From Prevotella sp. (lineage in GTDB: Bacteria > Bacteroidota > Bacteroidia > Bacteroidales > Bacteroidaceae), in contig JAFZAH010000036.1 of assembly GCA_017548275.1 (NCBI GenBank), positions 1 to 64,000 of the forward strand: DNA of 64,000 nucleotides, read 5' to 3'. The first letter of the stretch is position 1. Each line of letters starts with the position of its first letter. A model generated the notes under the pieces. That model was given only the letters and a program-made list of their open reading frames with translations. It was not told the DNA's origin and ran no database searches. The translations under genes and the position numbers were made by a program. Positions 52,697 through 62,061 of the stretch are shown here, in pieces.

Positions 52697-52738
52697 TATC
52701 TGCCCGAAAAGTTGAGGCAATCAGATATCGTTTTTTTT
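52697..52738 (+). terminator. Terminator-like hairpin in the operon leader
   Basis: TATCTG (52697-52702) pairs with CAGATA (52722-52727), with further G/C pairing inside, and is followed after TCG by eight T. It lies between promoter and first gene, as an attenuator would. Confidence 0.5.
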
Positions 52739-52771
52739 GACAACAATAACTACCCTAAATAATCAAAATCA

Positions 52772-53305
52772 ATGAAGAAACAATTGTTTTTCACTTTTAT
52801 TCTTCTCTTTTCATCGATGGTGGCACTAGCACAATCAGATGACATCCAAAACGGGCAAGCGATAGAAAGCCGACGTACGCCAGGTGTCATAGAATATGCC
52901 TGGAATCTTGTCGTATGGCATAAAGACGGCTCAAAGGTGATGTTCCTTTTAGACGAAGTGCCCCATATCATCCATGAAGGGGAGAGAGTTATCGTCAAAT
53001 CATCTTCGACGGTGGAATATGATTATCAGGCCATCAAAAAGATGACTTATTCACTGGAAGAGATGACAGGCATCCGTGATTTGACGGTCAACAAAGAGGT
53101 ACCTTTCTCTAGAAGCGGTGGTACCATCACGTTTGTGCCTGCCGAGAAAGATTTGCATGTGCAGATTTTCTTGACAAACGGCATGGTAGTCAAGGATTTT
53201 GTGGTACGGCAAGGCGATTCATCGACCATCTCGCTGAGTTCTTCTCTTGAGAAAATCTATTTGATCAATGTCAATGGTGTAACCTATAAAATCAAGATAA
53301 GATGA
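52772..53305 (+). CDS. Secreted protein with T9SS-like C-terminal tail
   Basis: The 177-residue precursor has a signal peptide (MKKQLFFTFILLFSSMVALA-Q). A WHKDGSKVMFLLDEVPHI...YDYQAIKKMTY segment resembles the short N-terminal modules of Bacteroidetes FISUMP proteins. The end (LTNGMVVKDFVV...INVNGVTYKIKI) resembles a type IX secretion sorting domain. It overlaps the next gene by four bases. No enzymatic motif is seen. Confidence 0.7.
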   Translation: MKKQLFFTFILLFSSMVALAQSDDIQNGQAIESRRTPGVIEYAWNLVVWHKDGSKVMFLLDEVPHIIHEGERVIVKSSSTVEYDYQAIKKMTYSLEEMTGIRDLTVNKEVPFSRSGGTITFVPAEKDLHVQIFLTNGMVVKDFVVRQGDSSTISLSSSLEKIYLINVNGVTYKIKIR

Positions 53306-56300
53306 GAAAGTTCTTATTATTCCCTGTTCTTGCTCTCTGTCTGTTGTCCGTATCCACTTCGCTCTATGCCCAAGAAGACGGAGAGCAGAAGAAGGTCAGA
53401 ATGTTTCTAAACGACGGAGATATTTTGGACTTCAATTATTCGGAGATTGATAGTATCACAGCCACGCCCACCATCCAAAAAGTGTGGAAGGATGGCAACT
53501 TTACCAGTATTTCCATCGAAAACATCGATAGTATTTGGTATGTGTTCCCAACATTACGAATAACCGCTAAAGATTTGGATTTCGGTAAAGTTGCTGTTGG
53601 CAATAGTAAGACCACGACCGTGACCTTGAACAATGACGGGCAATATCCCGAATCATATTTCTTATGGGCAGACGGTGTTTTCTCGGCAAAAGGTTCAGGA
53701 ATGGAATTCACTATCGGGGCCGGTGAGGCACAAGATGTCGAATTAACGTTCAGCCCAGAATCTACCACATTCTATAGCGGTAAATTGATACTTTCTTCAA
53801 ATGCTATAGATAATGGTCTTCTTGACATGCCTATATATGGTCGTGGGGTCGCCACTGAAAATGACGAGAAGTTAACAGTTCTTACACCTGAAGAAACAGA
53901 CTTTGAAATCATCTTACCTGATGGCGTATCTGCCAATGACTTGGAGGGTTTCAAGATTGTAAACAGTTTTGGTGAGTTTCCCGCACAATATCAGCCAGAG
54001 GTCGGCAAACCACGTGGACGAAGAGTCGGTGGAGATTCCTACTATGTACCCGGGTTGATATCACCCAATTGGTTGCAGACCCATTTCCTTGTTGACAACA
54101 GTAACCACCCCTTCCTCTTCACCATTTCAATGCCCGGTGAAAACACTGCGTTATCGGTGGAGAATACCGCCATCGCCTTATTGATGACGGAACCCCTGCT
54201 CATCACCAGCGATGAGGCAGAATATCGCAATACAGTAAAAGCAATCAAAGGCTGTGGGCAGGCATATAAAGACTATGTGGCAGAAGTAAGACGTCTATAT
54301 CTCAATGGGGTTAAAAACCAAATGTGCCCCGACTATTCTTCAATCAATACCAGTCCGGTTATCTACCAGTTGATCCGTAAAGTGTGGGACAATAGCGAAT
54401 TATCGTTAGACGGAGTGTCATTGGCAGGATTGCAGCGGACTGGGGTGTCGGTCAAATTCCGTCTTCACAACAATTTAAAACGTGTAATTCATGCCTACCC
54501 AAGCAGAGTGAAAATGGCCGAAAACAATGTAGCCATCGCTGAGCAGAAAGGAACAGGATTCACACTTCTTGAATTGTTTGATTGGATGATGGCCGAATCC
54601 AACATACCTAAATCTGTTGAAGATATAGAATTCTTCACAGACATGAAGGCGTGGATTGGCGAGTTAGAGCAATTGCTTGTTCGATTTGGTTTTGCCGACC
54701 CTAATTCACATATACAAATGCCCATCATTGTAGAGTCCAAAGACGCCAACTATTGGAAGATAGTGAAAGGCAGTGTATACGGAGATAAGTCTTCAGTTTT
54801 TGAGGTAGAAAGTGAAAATATTGAGGTCCTATTGAAGGATCCTGACACCCAAAAGGAATATGACAAGGCGTTTGTCGATATTTATGGCATGGGACACCTG
54901 AGCGATGGCAAACATTGGGACGATTTCACTCCGAATGAAAAGTTTCGTTCTCTTCTTGCTTTGATACATAGTGCCTATAAAGACGTTGTAAAACCATTGA
55001 TGGATTTAGCGGTCGGTATCAAGGAGGCATACAAGGCTACTGGTCCTGATAAATTCAACTATGATTTCAGGTATGGCGAACGCAAAAACCCTGAATTATT
55101 ACTTGCAGGAAAACTATTGGAAGACTTCTTCAAGAGTGTGGAAAACAATAGTTTGGAGGATAATTGGGAAAACGCAAAAGAACTGAAAAAGAATATCGAA
55201 AATGGAGACTGGTTTGAACTTATCAAGCAGTTTACCTGTTTCGTCTGCGACCGTGTCTTGTCTTTTTCAGATGAGAATCCCGAAGACAAACGTACCTATA
55301 TCAACTTAATATACAATATTTACAAAAAATACACGAATACCCCCGCAACGTCTGAGACATTCAGGGCTACATTCAAAGGAGTGGCTAATAATCTGACACA
55401 ACTGAAACGAGCCAACTTTGTGGGACAATGGATAAAAATATCCGAGAATGCCCTTAACTTAGCGGGCATTATCGAAGCATTTGCCCGTTCTCAAATAAAA
55501 CAGACCTTTGTGATAGACAAGTCTGACAATGCTTACATCAGCGTAATTACACCGAAAGAACCTTATCGTACCCGTTCCATCTCTTCGGCTGTTCATTTCG
55601 AGTGGGACGCATATATGGGCAGTGGTTTCGGTAATTATCTCTATGATCTTGAATTCTTAGTTGTAACCCCCGATAAGGAAACAAAAGTTAAGGTTGACGC
55701 ATTGACCAATATCGATGGAAACTCTTGTGATTATAACATCACTGCCTTACCTGACTTCAACAAGGCGGTTAGGGTCATGTTCAGGATTATCGGCCATCAT
55801 CCTGAATATCCTGATGTGGAATACGCCCGAAGCGATTTATTGACATTGATGACACTCCTTCCCGCAGATATGCCTGAATTCGTTGACATGGGATTTGAAT
55901 CGGGCACCTTATGGGCAAACCGAAATCTCGGAGCGGCATCTTCTCACGATAACGGCAATTACTATGCATGGGGCGAACTGTCAGGGTTCAACGAGGGGAA
56001 AAATGGTTTTTCATGGAAGAACTATAAATACTGCAAGGGAACGAACAATACGCTGACGAAGTATTGCACTAAAGCCAACTATGGTAATAACAACTTTACC
56101 GATGGGAAAGAACAATTAGAAAGCGGCGATGACGTAGTCAGCCAACTTTATGGTAAAGGATTCAGTATCCCTTCTAAGGAAGATTGGGAGGAACTGATAA
56201 GAGAATGCTATTGGTCACGGTTTGACAATGGCGTGTTAATCAGAAGCAAGAAAAACGGCAACGTCATCTTCTTGCCGAAAGCGGGCTATCGAAGCGGACT

Positions 56301-56487
56301 AGTATTATATGACACAGGAGTGCAAGGTTATTACTGGTCTACGTCGCTCGACCCGAAGAGTCCTGACGACGCATGGTATCTGCTTGAGGATAAAGCCTCG
56401 GGCAGCCTCAATGATTACTATCGGAGTCAAGGTCGCAGCATACGACCTGTATTTCATAAAAACGAAACAGAAAGTACTCTTCCTTAA
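53302..56487 (+). CDS. Large secreted protein with ASPM/SPD2-type and FISUMP domains
   Basis: The 1061-residue precursor has a signal peptide (1-23) and the short FLNDGDILDFNYSEIDSI module. An immunoglobulin-like ASPM-SPD-2-Hydin domain (about 90-185: LDFGKVAVGNSKTTTVTLNN) and a long alpha-rich middle (about 300-740) that I do not recognise follow. The C-terminal FISUMP domain (about 865-1055) reads FVDMGFESGTLWANRNLGA, YYAWGE, GYYWSTSL and SIRPVF. FISUMP domains are lectin-like surface modules of unknown ligand. The ATGA overlap with the upstream gene indicates translational coupling. GC is lower than in neighbours. Confidence 0.78.
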   Translation: MRKFLLFPVLALCLLSVSTSLYAQEDGEQKKVRMFLNDGDILDFNYSEIDSITATPTIQKVWKDGNFTSISIENIDSIWYVFPTLRITAKDLDFGKVAVGNSKTTTVTLNNDGQYPESYFLWADGVFSAKGSGMEFTIGAGEAQDVELTFSPESTTFYSGKLILSSNAIDNGLLDMPIYGRGVATENDEKLTVLTPEETDFEIILPDGVSANDLEGFKIVNSFGEFPAQYQPEVGKPRGRRVGGDSYYVPGLISPNWLQTHFLVDNSNHPFLFTISMPGENTALSVENTAIALLMTEPLLITSDEAEYRNTVKAIKGCGQAYKDYVAEVRRLYLNGVKNQMCPDYSSINTSPVIYQLIRKVWDNSELSLDGVSLAGLQRTGVSVKFRLHNNLKRVIHAYPSRVKMAENNVAIAEQKGTGFTLLELFDWMMAESNIPKSVEDIEFFTDMKAWIGELEQLLVRFGFADPNSHIQMPIIVESKDANYWKIVKGSVYGDKSSVFEVESENIEVLLKDPDTQKEYDKAFVDIYGMGHLSDGKHWDDFTPNEKFRSLLALIHSAYKDVVKPLMDLAVGIKEAYKATGPDKFNYDFRYGERKNPELLLAGKLLEDFFKSVENNSLEDNWENAKELKKNIENGDWFELIKQFTCFVCDRVLSFSDENPEDKRTYINLIYNIYKKYTNTPATSETFRATFKGVANNLTQLKRANFVGQWIKISENALNLAGIIEAFARSQIKQTFVIDKSDNAYISVITPKEPYRTRSISSAVHFEWDAYMGSGFGNYLYDLEFLVVTPDKETKVKVDALTNIDGNSCDYNITALPDFNKAVRVMFRIIGHHPEYPDVEYARSDLLTLMTLLPADMPEFVDMGFESGTLWANRNLGAASSHDNGNYYAWGELSGFNEGKNGFSWKNYKYCKGTNNTLTKYCTKANYGNNNFTDGKEQLESGDDVVSQLYGKGFSIPSKEDWEELIRECYWSRFDNGVLIRSKKNGNVIFLPKAGYRSGLVLYDTGVQGYYWSTSLDPKSPDDAWYLLEDKASGSLNDYYRSQGRSIRPVFHKNETESTLP

Positions 56488-56535
56488 ACAGTTTTAAAGA
56501 AACAAATAATAATAAACAAATAAAAACCTATCACT

Positions 56536-57549
56536 ATGAAAAGAAAATTATTGATGGCTGTCGTGGCGATGATGAACATGACAGCATGGGCACAAAACAT
56601 TGCGGTGGTCAACCAAAGTAATACCACAACGATTTGCCAGACACTTGACGAGGCTATTTCAAAAGCAACGTCTGGGAGTGTGATTTATCTGCCCGGCGGT
56701 GGATTCCAAATCAAGGATGAGACCAAGATTGACAAGAAAGTAACCATCATGGGTGTGAGTCATCGAGGAGACACAGATAATGTGGATGGAGCGACTATTA
56801 TATCAGGAAACCTCAATTTCGACAAAGGTTCATCAGGAAGCGCTGTTCTTGGTGTATATGTATCAGGAAATATCAATGTGGGAACTGCGACGGATTCTGT
56901 TCTAAATCTTACTGTCAGGTATTGCAATGTAGGTTCTATTCAGGTAAAGCACAAACAGTCAAGTGGAATGGTAGTGAACCAATGTTATTTACGGGATTTA
57001 TGTAATTTCGGAAATTGTAATGTACGTTTAGAAAATAACATCATTTCTTCCGCTAATTCCATCAATGGTGGGATAATTAATCATAATGTCGTTACAGATG
57101 CAGGTAATAGCGTTTATCATTCTACTTCTATGTCATATTATTATTCACATCATCCATTAAATAGCGTATCTAACTCTACCATTACCAATAATTTCTTCCT
57201 TGATATTTCTGGGGGTAATTCTGTAAGCAACTGCCAAATTTTCTCCAACTGTATAGGTGTTAATTCTTGGGGCGATGATCAAAGTCCTATTGTTTTGGAT
57301 GAAGGCGAAACTTTTAACGATGTCTTTTATGCCCATAAAGGTGTAAAAATTAGTTCTGACTATCGAATAAAGGAAAAGAAAAACAATTTTATAGGAATAG
57401 ACCACACATACATTGGCATCGAAGGAGGCGACACTGGCTTTGACCCCAATTCTCTTGCCCCCATCCCCCGTATCGTATCGAAGAAAGTTGACGAGCAGAC
57501 TGATGGCTCAGGAAAATTGAATGTCAAGATTACGGTTAAATCCAAATAA
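56536..57549 (+). CDS. Secreted parallel beta-helix protein
   Basis: The 337-residue precursor has a signal peptide (MKRKLLMAVVAMMNMTAWA-Q). A pectate-lyase-like right-handed beta-helix follows (TLDEAISKATSGSVIYLPGG, IISGNLNFDKGSSGSAVLGVYVSG written in parts, with Asn-rich turns and repeated I..N.F). Catalytic residues of a known lyase family are not evident. It is third in the operon. A short tail lacks a clear sorting domain. Confidence 0.72.
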   Translation: MKRKLLMAVVAMMNMTAWAQNIAVVNQSNTTTICQTLDEAISKATSGSVIYLPGGGFQIKDETKIDKKVTIMGVSHRGDTDNVDGATIISGNLNFDKGSSGSAVLGVYVSGNINVGTATDSVLNLTVRYCNVGSIQVKHKQSSGMVVNQCYLRDLCNFGNCNVRLENNIISSANSINGGIINHNVVTDAGNSVYHSTSMSYYYSHHPLNSVSNSTITNNFFLDISGGNSVSNCQIFSNCIGVNSWGDDQSPIVLDEGETFNDVFYAHKGVKISSDYRIKEKKNNFIGIDHTYIGIEGGDTGFDPNSLAPIPRIVSKKVDEQTDGSGKLNVKITVKSK

Positions 57550-57570
57550 TAACGACAAAAAAACTGTGGT

Positions 57571-59046
57571 ATGAACAAAAGACATCTATACCCCAGACTA
57601 TTGAGTCTTTTGCTGTTGCTGCTATATGTGGCAGCAGCACGAGGACAGACCTATTCGCTGGAATATTGGTTTGACAAATATTCCAGTTCGGGTGCTAAAT
57701 CTGTATCCATGTCGGGCACGTCATTTAACAAAAAAATCAGTGTCACGTCGTTGAAGGCAGGATTTCACACCATTTATATGCGTGTGAAGGCATCTGACGG
57801 AACCTACAGTCCCGTCACGTCATCCTCCTTCCTCAAGTTCAATGGCTCTGGCAGTTCCAAGTTAGAATATTGGTTTGACAATGATGTGAGCAAGCGCGCC
57901 ACTACTGACGTAGATATAGCATCAGAGGTGGTACAAATACTGGATTTGGATTTGTCAGACGTGGAGAAGTTTCCGTTAGGCGTTCACCAACTCAACATGC
58001 GCGTGGCTGCCTACGGCGGTCATTACAGCCCTGTGTATAGCGCGATGGTGTTGCGATTGCCAAGTGGCACTGGCGACTCCGTACTGGAATACTGGTTTGA
58101 CGATGACATCACCAAGATGGGCACCATTCCTGTCAATATTGAGTCAGGATTGATACAGCAACTGAATCTGGATATGACCAATATGGTCAACTTCCCGTTA
58201 GGTTTTCACCGGCTCAACATGCGCGTGGCTGCCTACGGCTGTCAGTATAGCCCCGTCTATAGTGCCTACGTGATGCGCTTGCCACAAGGGCGGGCAACGG
58301 AAATCATCTATTGGTTGGATGATGATTATAAGAATGGCCGTCATGTGTTGACGGGCAATTCATTGACTGCGACAACCACCATCTTTAACACCCAACTCAA
58401 CCTCTCGACCGCACCTATCGGTATGCACCGCTTCAAGTATCGTGTCGCTTATAACGGCTTTGACGACGGGGTGGTTTACGAGGTGCCGGTACTGATAACG
58501 AAGAAGTATAACAGCATGGGTGAGGTGACTGTCGTAGCAGAGAGCCGTTGGTTGGACGAGGCGAGCCCCGCAGAATTTGCCGTGAGCAATCCGAACAGCA
58601 TCGTCACACGGAGCTATACACTGGATCCCGCATCCTATACGGTAGGCCAACATGCTTTCCATGTGCAGTATAAGAACTCAGCCGATGTATGGGGTGAGCA
58701 GAATGTGACCTATTTCTACAAGGATGAAAGTGGCAAGTTGCGTGCCGGTCTCATACCCGACGATTCAGACGGGACAGACGGCATTGGCGAGGCAGACGTT
58801 GACGAGTTCTTCATTTGCACCTCAGAAAGAGGCTCGATTTTCATCGATTGTCAGTCACCACGGTTGGCTCCGACCGGCATTGTTCAGGTCTATGACATGA
58901 CGGGCAAAATGGTGGCCCGGCAATCTGTCAACAACTCCGACGGCATCCATGCTGAAATCAGTGTTGAAGGCTATACAAAGCAGATTCTCATCGTCAGACT
59001 AATCTGCGGCGAGGTGGTGTTCAACAAGAAATTGGTAATACACTAG
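57571..59046 (+). CDS. Secreted YWFD-repeat protein with T9SS sorting tail
   Basis: The 491-residue precursor has a signal peptide (about 1-26) and five repeats of about 75 residues. Each opens with a (L)EYWFD or YWLD/RWLD motif (starting near residues 30, 98, 172, 247 and 326) and contains HxxxMRV-type strands. From about 409 the end is a type IX secretion type A sorting domain (VQVYDMTGKMVARQSVNN...VVFNKKLVIH). The protein should be exported and attached to the surface or released. It is the last gene of the operon, 21 bases after the beta-helix gene. Confidence 0.78.
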   Translation: MNKRHLYPRLLSLLLLLLYVAAARGQTYSLEYWFDKYSSSGAKSVSMSGTSFNKKISVTSLKAGFHTIYMRVKASDGTYSPVTSSSFLKFNGSGSSKLEYWFDNDVSKRATTDVDIASEVVQILDLDLSDVEKFPLGVHQLNMRVAAYGGHYSPVYSAMVLRLPSGTGDSVLEYWFDDDITKMGTIPVNIESGLIQQLNLDMTNMVNFPLGFHRLNMRVAAYGCQYSPVYSAYVMRLPQGRATEIIYWLDDDYKNGRHVLTGNSLTATTTIFNTQLNLSTAPIGMHRFKYRVAYNGFDDGVVYEVPVLITKKYNSMGEVTVVAESRWLDEASPAEFAVSNPNSIVTRSYTLDPASYTVGQHAFHVQYKNSADVWGEQNVTYFYKDESGKLRAGLIPDDSDGTDGIGEADVDEFFICTSERGSIFIDCQSPRLAPTGIVQVYDMTGKMVARQSVNNSDGIHAEISVEGYTKQILIVRLICGEVVFNKKLVIH

Positions 59047-59069
59047 ACTCTACATCGGAGTCATTATAT

Positions 59070-59265
59070 GCAACTACGAATTTCGGCTAATTATACGAAT
59101 AATCAACACCTGAAATCAGGGGAATTCGTATAATTAGCGTAATTCGTAGTTGATATGATTGAGGGGTGAGGGTTTAGAGTCCTCGCCCCTCAATCGAATC
59201 CGTGAAATCGGTGAAATCCGTTGTTAAAGAAATAATTCGTTTATTTAGCGAAATTCGTAGTCCGA
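59070..59265. repeat. AATTCGTA/AATCCGTGAAAT repeat region
   Basis: Inverted and direct copies of ACGAATTTCG, AATTCGTATAATTAGCG and AATCCGTGAAATCGG fill the spacer after the operon, the same family as 23941-24395. No gene is seen. Confidence 0.75.
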
Positions 59266-59300
59266 TTTCTAATTTCGGATTTCTTGTTTCGGATTTGGAT

Positions 59301-60608
59301 TTATCCTCTCCCCTCTCTGAGGTCTTTTACTCGGACGGCCTTGCCTTCGCTGACGGGGAGGGAGCCTTTCTTGACGAGTTTGACACGCGGAGTGAGGAGT
59401 ATTTCGTCTTTGAGGGCGCGTGCTATGTTGCGTGTCATCTTTTGCAGTTCGGGATAGACGTCGGAAGAAATCTCGTCGAGTTCCACCTCCACGGTCATGA
59501 TGTCGTTGTCGTCCTCGGTGTCGAGGGTGATGAGGTAATTGCTGCCCAAACCGGGATACTGCACGAGAATCTTCTCGACCTGCATGGGGAAGACGTTCAC
59601 GCCCTTGATGATGAACATATCGTCGGTGCGGCCCTTGATGCGGTCGATGCGGCGGTGTGTGCGTCCGCAGGGACACGGCTCGTTGATAATACGTGTGAGG
59701 TCGCGCGTGCGGTAGCGCAGAATGGGCATCATATCGCGGTCGAGCGTGGTGAGCACCATCTCGCCCATCTCGCCGTCGGGCACGGGTTCGAGCGTGTCGG
59801 GATTGACTATCTCGATGATATAATTATCCTCCCAGAGGTGCATGCCGTTCTGGTATTCGCATTCGAATGCCACGCCCGGTCCGTTCATCTCCGTCATGCC
59901 GAATGAGTTGTAGGCCTTGACGCCGAGCAGACGTTCGATGCGGCGGCGCTGCTCCTCGGTATGTGGCTCAGCACCGATGAAGAGTGTGTGCAGTTTGGTG
60001 TCTTTCGGGTCGATGCCCTCCTCGCGGAACACCTCTGCCAGACGTATGGCATACGAGGGGATGGCATGGAGGCAGGTGGTGCCGAAGTTGCGGATGAACT
60101 GTATCTGGCGCTTGCTGTTGCCCGCTGCTGCCGGCACGGTGGTACAGCCCAGCATCTCGGCGCCATATTGGAAACCGAGTCCGCCGGTAAACATGCCGTA
60201 GCCCGAACTGTTTTGGAACACATCGGTGTCGCGGCATCCCACCATATACATATTGCGCGCTATCATATTCGCCCACGAATCGATATCATGACGGCTATAG
60301 ACCACGACAATAGGTATGCCCGTTGTGCCCGAGGTGGAGTGGATGCGGATGGCATCTTTCATGTCGCCGCCCACCAGTCCGAAGGGGTAGTTGTCGCGCA
60401 AGTCCTGTTTGGTGGTGAAAGGAATCTTGCGAATGTCGTCCACCGTCTTGATGCTGTCGGGCGTGATGCCCAAATCGCCAAGGCGCTTTTTGTAAAATGG
60501 TGAGTTGAGACACACTTTCAGTGTGGCCCTCAGTTTCTCTGCTTGTAACTCACGAAGCCGTTCGCGCGGCATCGTCTCCAATTCAGGTTGCCAATATTTT
60601 CCGTTCAT
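59301..60608 (-). CDS. paaK: Phenylacetate-CoA ligase family protein
   Basis: PaaK adenylates phenylacetate and forms phenylacetyl-CoA; many Bacteroidales carry a stand-alone copy. The 435-residue protein has the ATP-binding HSTSGTTGIPIVVVYS (about 90-105), GMTEMNGPGVAFEC and YRTRDLTRI motifs and a C-terminal AMP_C lid. No other paa genes are present, so an aryl-acid activation role outside the complete pathway is more likely. The final few residues (REGRG) read from GAGAGGGGAGAGG repeat. Confidence 0.9.
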   Translation of the reverse strand: MNGKYWQPELETMPRERLRELQAEKLRATLKVCLNSPFYKKRLGDLGITPDSIKTVDDIRKIPFTTKQDLRDNYPFGLVGGDMKDAIRIHSTSGTTGIPIVVVYSRHDIDSWANMIARNMYMVGCRDTDVFQNSSGYGMFTGGLGFQYGAEMLGCTTVPAAAGNSKRQIQFIRNFGTTCLHAIPSYAIRLAEVFREEGIDPKDTKLHTLFIGAEPHTEEQRRRIERLLGVKAYNSFGMTEMNGPGVAFECEYQNGMHLWEDNYIIEIVNPDTLEPVPDGEMGEMVLTTLDRDMMPILRYRTRDLTRIINEPCPCGRTHRRIDRIKGRTDDMFIIKGVNVFPMQVEKILVQYPGLGSNYLITLDTEDDNDIMTVEVELDEISSDVYPELQKMTRNIARALKDEILLTPRVKLVKKGSLPVSEGKAVRVKDLREGRG

Positions 60609-60609
60609 T

Positions 60610-60728
60610 TGTTGTTGATATTTATATTATAAGTTTTTTCAGGAGTGGAGGAGTGGAGGAGTGTAGGAGTTTAGACAATAGTGTGCTAATCATTCCCTCC
60701 CCTTGGGGAGGGTCAGGGAGAGGGCTTG
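60610..60728. repeat. AGGAGTGG and G/C repeats between lpxB and paaK
   Basis: AGGAGTGGAGGAGTGG units lead to GTTTAGACAATAGTGTGCTAAT and CCCTCCCCTTGGGGAGGGTCAGGGAG. No gene is seen. Confidence 0.7.
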
Positions 60729-61865
60729 TTAGAGGCTGAGGCTTCTTATTATCAGCCTTGCGGCCTGGTCGGGAGCCACCTGTTCGCCGAGTGCCTGATG
60801 CACCTCGTCATAGCCTTGGAGCATGGTTTGGCGGTCGGGCTGTCCGGGCAGGATGCGCCCCAGTTCGGTGCGTATATTCTCCACCTTGAACGTGTCCGCC
60901 ACCAGTTCGGTCACCACTTCGCGGTCGGCGATGAGGTTGACCAGCGATATGTATTTCACTTTGAGCAGATGTTTGCGCAGGAAATTGATGAACCAAGGCA
61001 CAGGAGTCTCGTAGCAAACCACCTGAGGCACCCGGAAGAGCGCCGTCTCGAGGGTGGCTGTGCCGCTGGTGACGAGTGCCGCCGTAGCATGACTGAGCAG
61101 TGCGTAGGTGTCGTTATGCACCAGTTTGACGGGTTGTCCCTCGACGAATTTGGCGTAATAATCATCGTCGATGGCAGGCGCACCCGCAAGGACCAACTGA
61201 TAGCCGTCGAAGGTCTTCGCCGCCTCAATCATCGCGGGCATATTGTCCTTGATTTCCTGTTTGCGGCTGCCCGCCAAAAGGGCGATGACGGGGCGTTCAT
61301 CGAGGTTGTTTCTCTGACAGAATTGTCCGAAATTTTCCGAATATTCTTTTTGAAAAACGCGCACCTCATCGGCTGTCGGATTGCCAACGTAATGGATGGG
61401 ATACTGGTGTTTCCCCTCATAAAAATCCACCTCGAAAGGCAGGATGGAATAGAGTTCGTCCACATCGCGTTTGATGTTTTTGATGCGATATTCTTTCCAT
61501 GCCCAAATCTTCGGCGAGATGTAATAATAGACGGGTATCTGGAGTGCAGAATGCACGTATTTCGCTATCTTCAGGTTAAATCCCGGGTAATCGACGAGGA
61601 CGACCACATCGGGGTGCCATTGCTCGATATCCTGCTTGCACTGCTTCATGTTGCGGAAGATGGTGCGCAGGTGCAGGAGCACGGGTATGAACCCCATGTA
61701 TGCCATATCGCGGTAGTGACGCACGAGAGTACCTCCGACGGCCTTCATCAGGTCGCCGCCGAGGTATCGGAAGTCGGCTTCGTTGTCAATATTTTTCAGC
61801 GACTTCATCAAGTGCGACGCATGCAGGTCGCCACTCGCCTCTCCTGCTATCAGATAGTACTTCAA
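60729..61865 (-). CDS. lpxB: Lipid-A-disaccharide synthase
   Basis: LpxB joins UDP-2,3-diacylglucosamine and lipid X to form the lipid A disaccharide. The 378-residue GT19 protein shows the family start YYLIAGEASGDLHASHLM, the FRYLGGDLMKAVGGTLV region, SPKIWAWKEYRIKNIKRDVD and a C-terminal VTSGTATLETALF. Start at the ATG before KYYLIAGEASGD. It is adjacent to surE on the same strand, with an AGGAGTGTAGG repeat spacer between. Confidence 0.95.
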   Translation of the reverse strand: MKYYLIAGEASGDLHASHLMKSLKNIDNEADFRYLGGDLMKAVGGTLVRHYRDMAYMGFIPVLLHLRTIFRNMKQCKQDIEQWHPDVVVLVDYPGFNLKIAKYVHSALQIPVYYYISPKIWAWKEYRIKNIKRDVDELYSILPFEVDFYEGKHQYPIHYVGNPTADEVRVFQKEYSENFGQFCQRNNLDERPVIALLAGSRKQEIKDNMPAMIEAAKTFDGYQLVLAGAPAIDDDYYAKFVEGQPVKLVHNDTYALLSHATAALVTSGTATLETALFRVPQVVCYETPVPWFINFLRKHLLKVKYISLVNLIADREVVTELVADTFKVENIRTELGRILPGQPDRQTMLQGYDEVHQALGEQVAPDQAARLIIRSLSL

Positions 61866-62061
61866 ATTTGATTTGAGGTTTGAGTTTTATTTAGGAGTGT
61901 AGGAGTTAAGGAGTTGAGGAGTGAAGACATTAGTCCGCGAACTGAGGAATCTCTTCCCCATCCCGCCCCGAGGGGGAGGCGTGATTAGTAGAGTAATCCC
62001 TTGCCCCGTTAAGTATCTACTCCCCTCTCCCGTCGGAGAGGGGTCGGGGGTGAGGCTGACC
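61866..62061. repeat. AGGAGT and G/C repeats between surE and lpxB
   Basis: GGAGTGTAGGAGTTAAGGAG units, an ACATTAGTCCGCGAACTGAGG core, GGGGGAGGCGTGATTAGT, and CCCCTCTCCCGTCGGAGAGGGG are present. No gene is seen. Confidence 0.7.
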
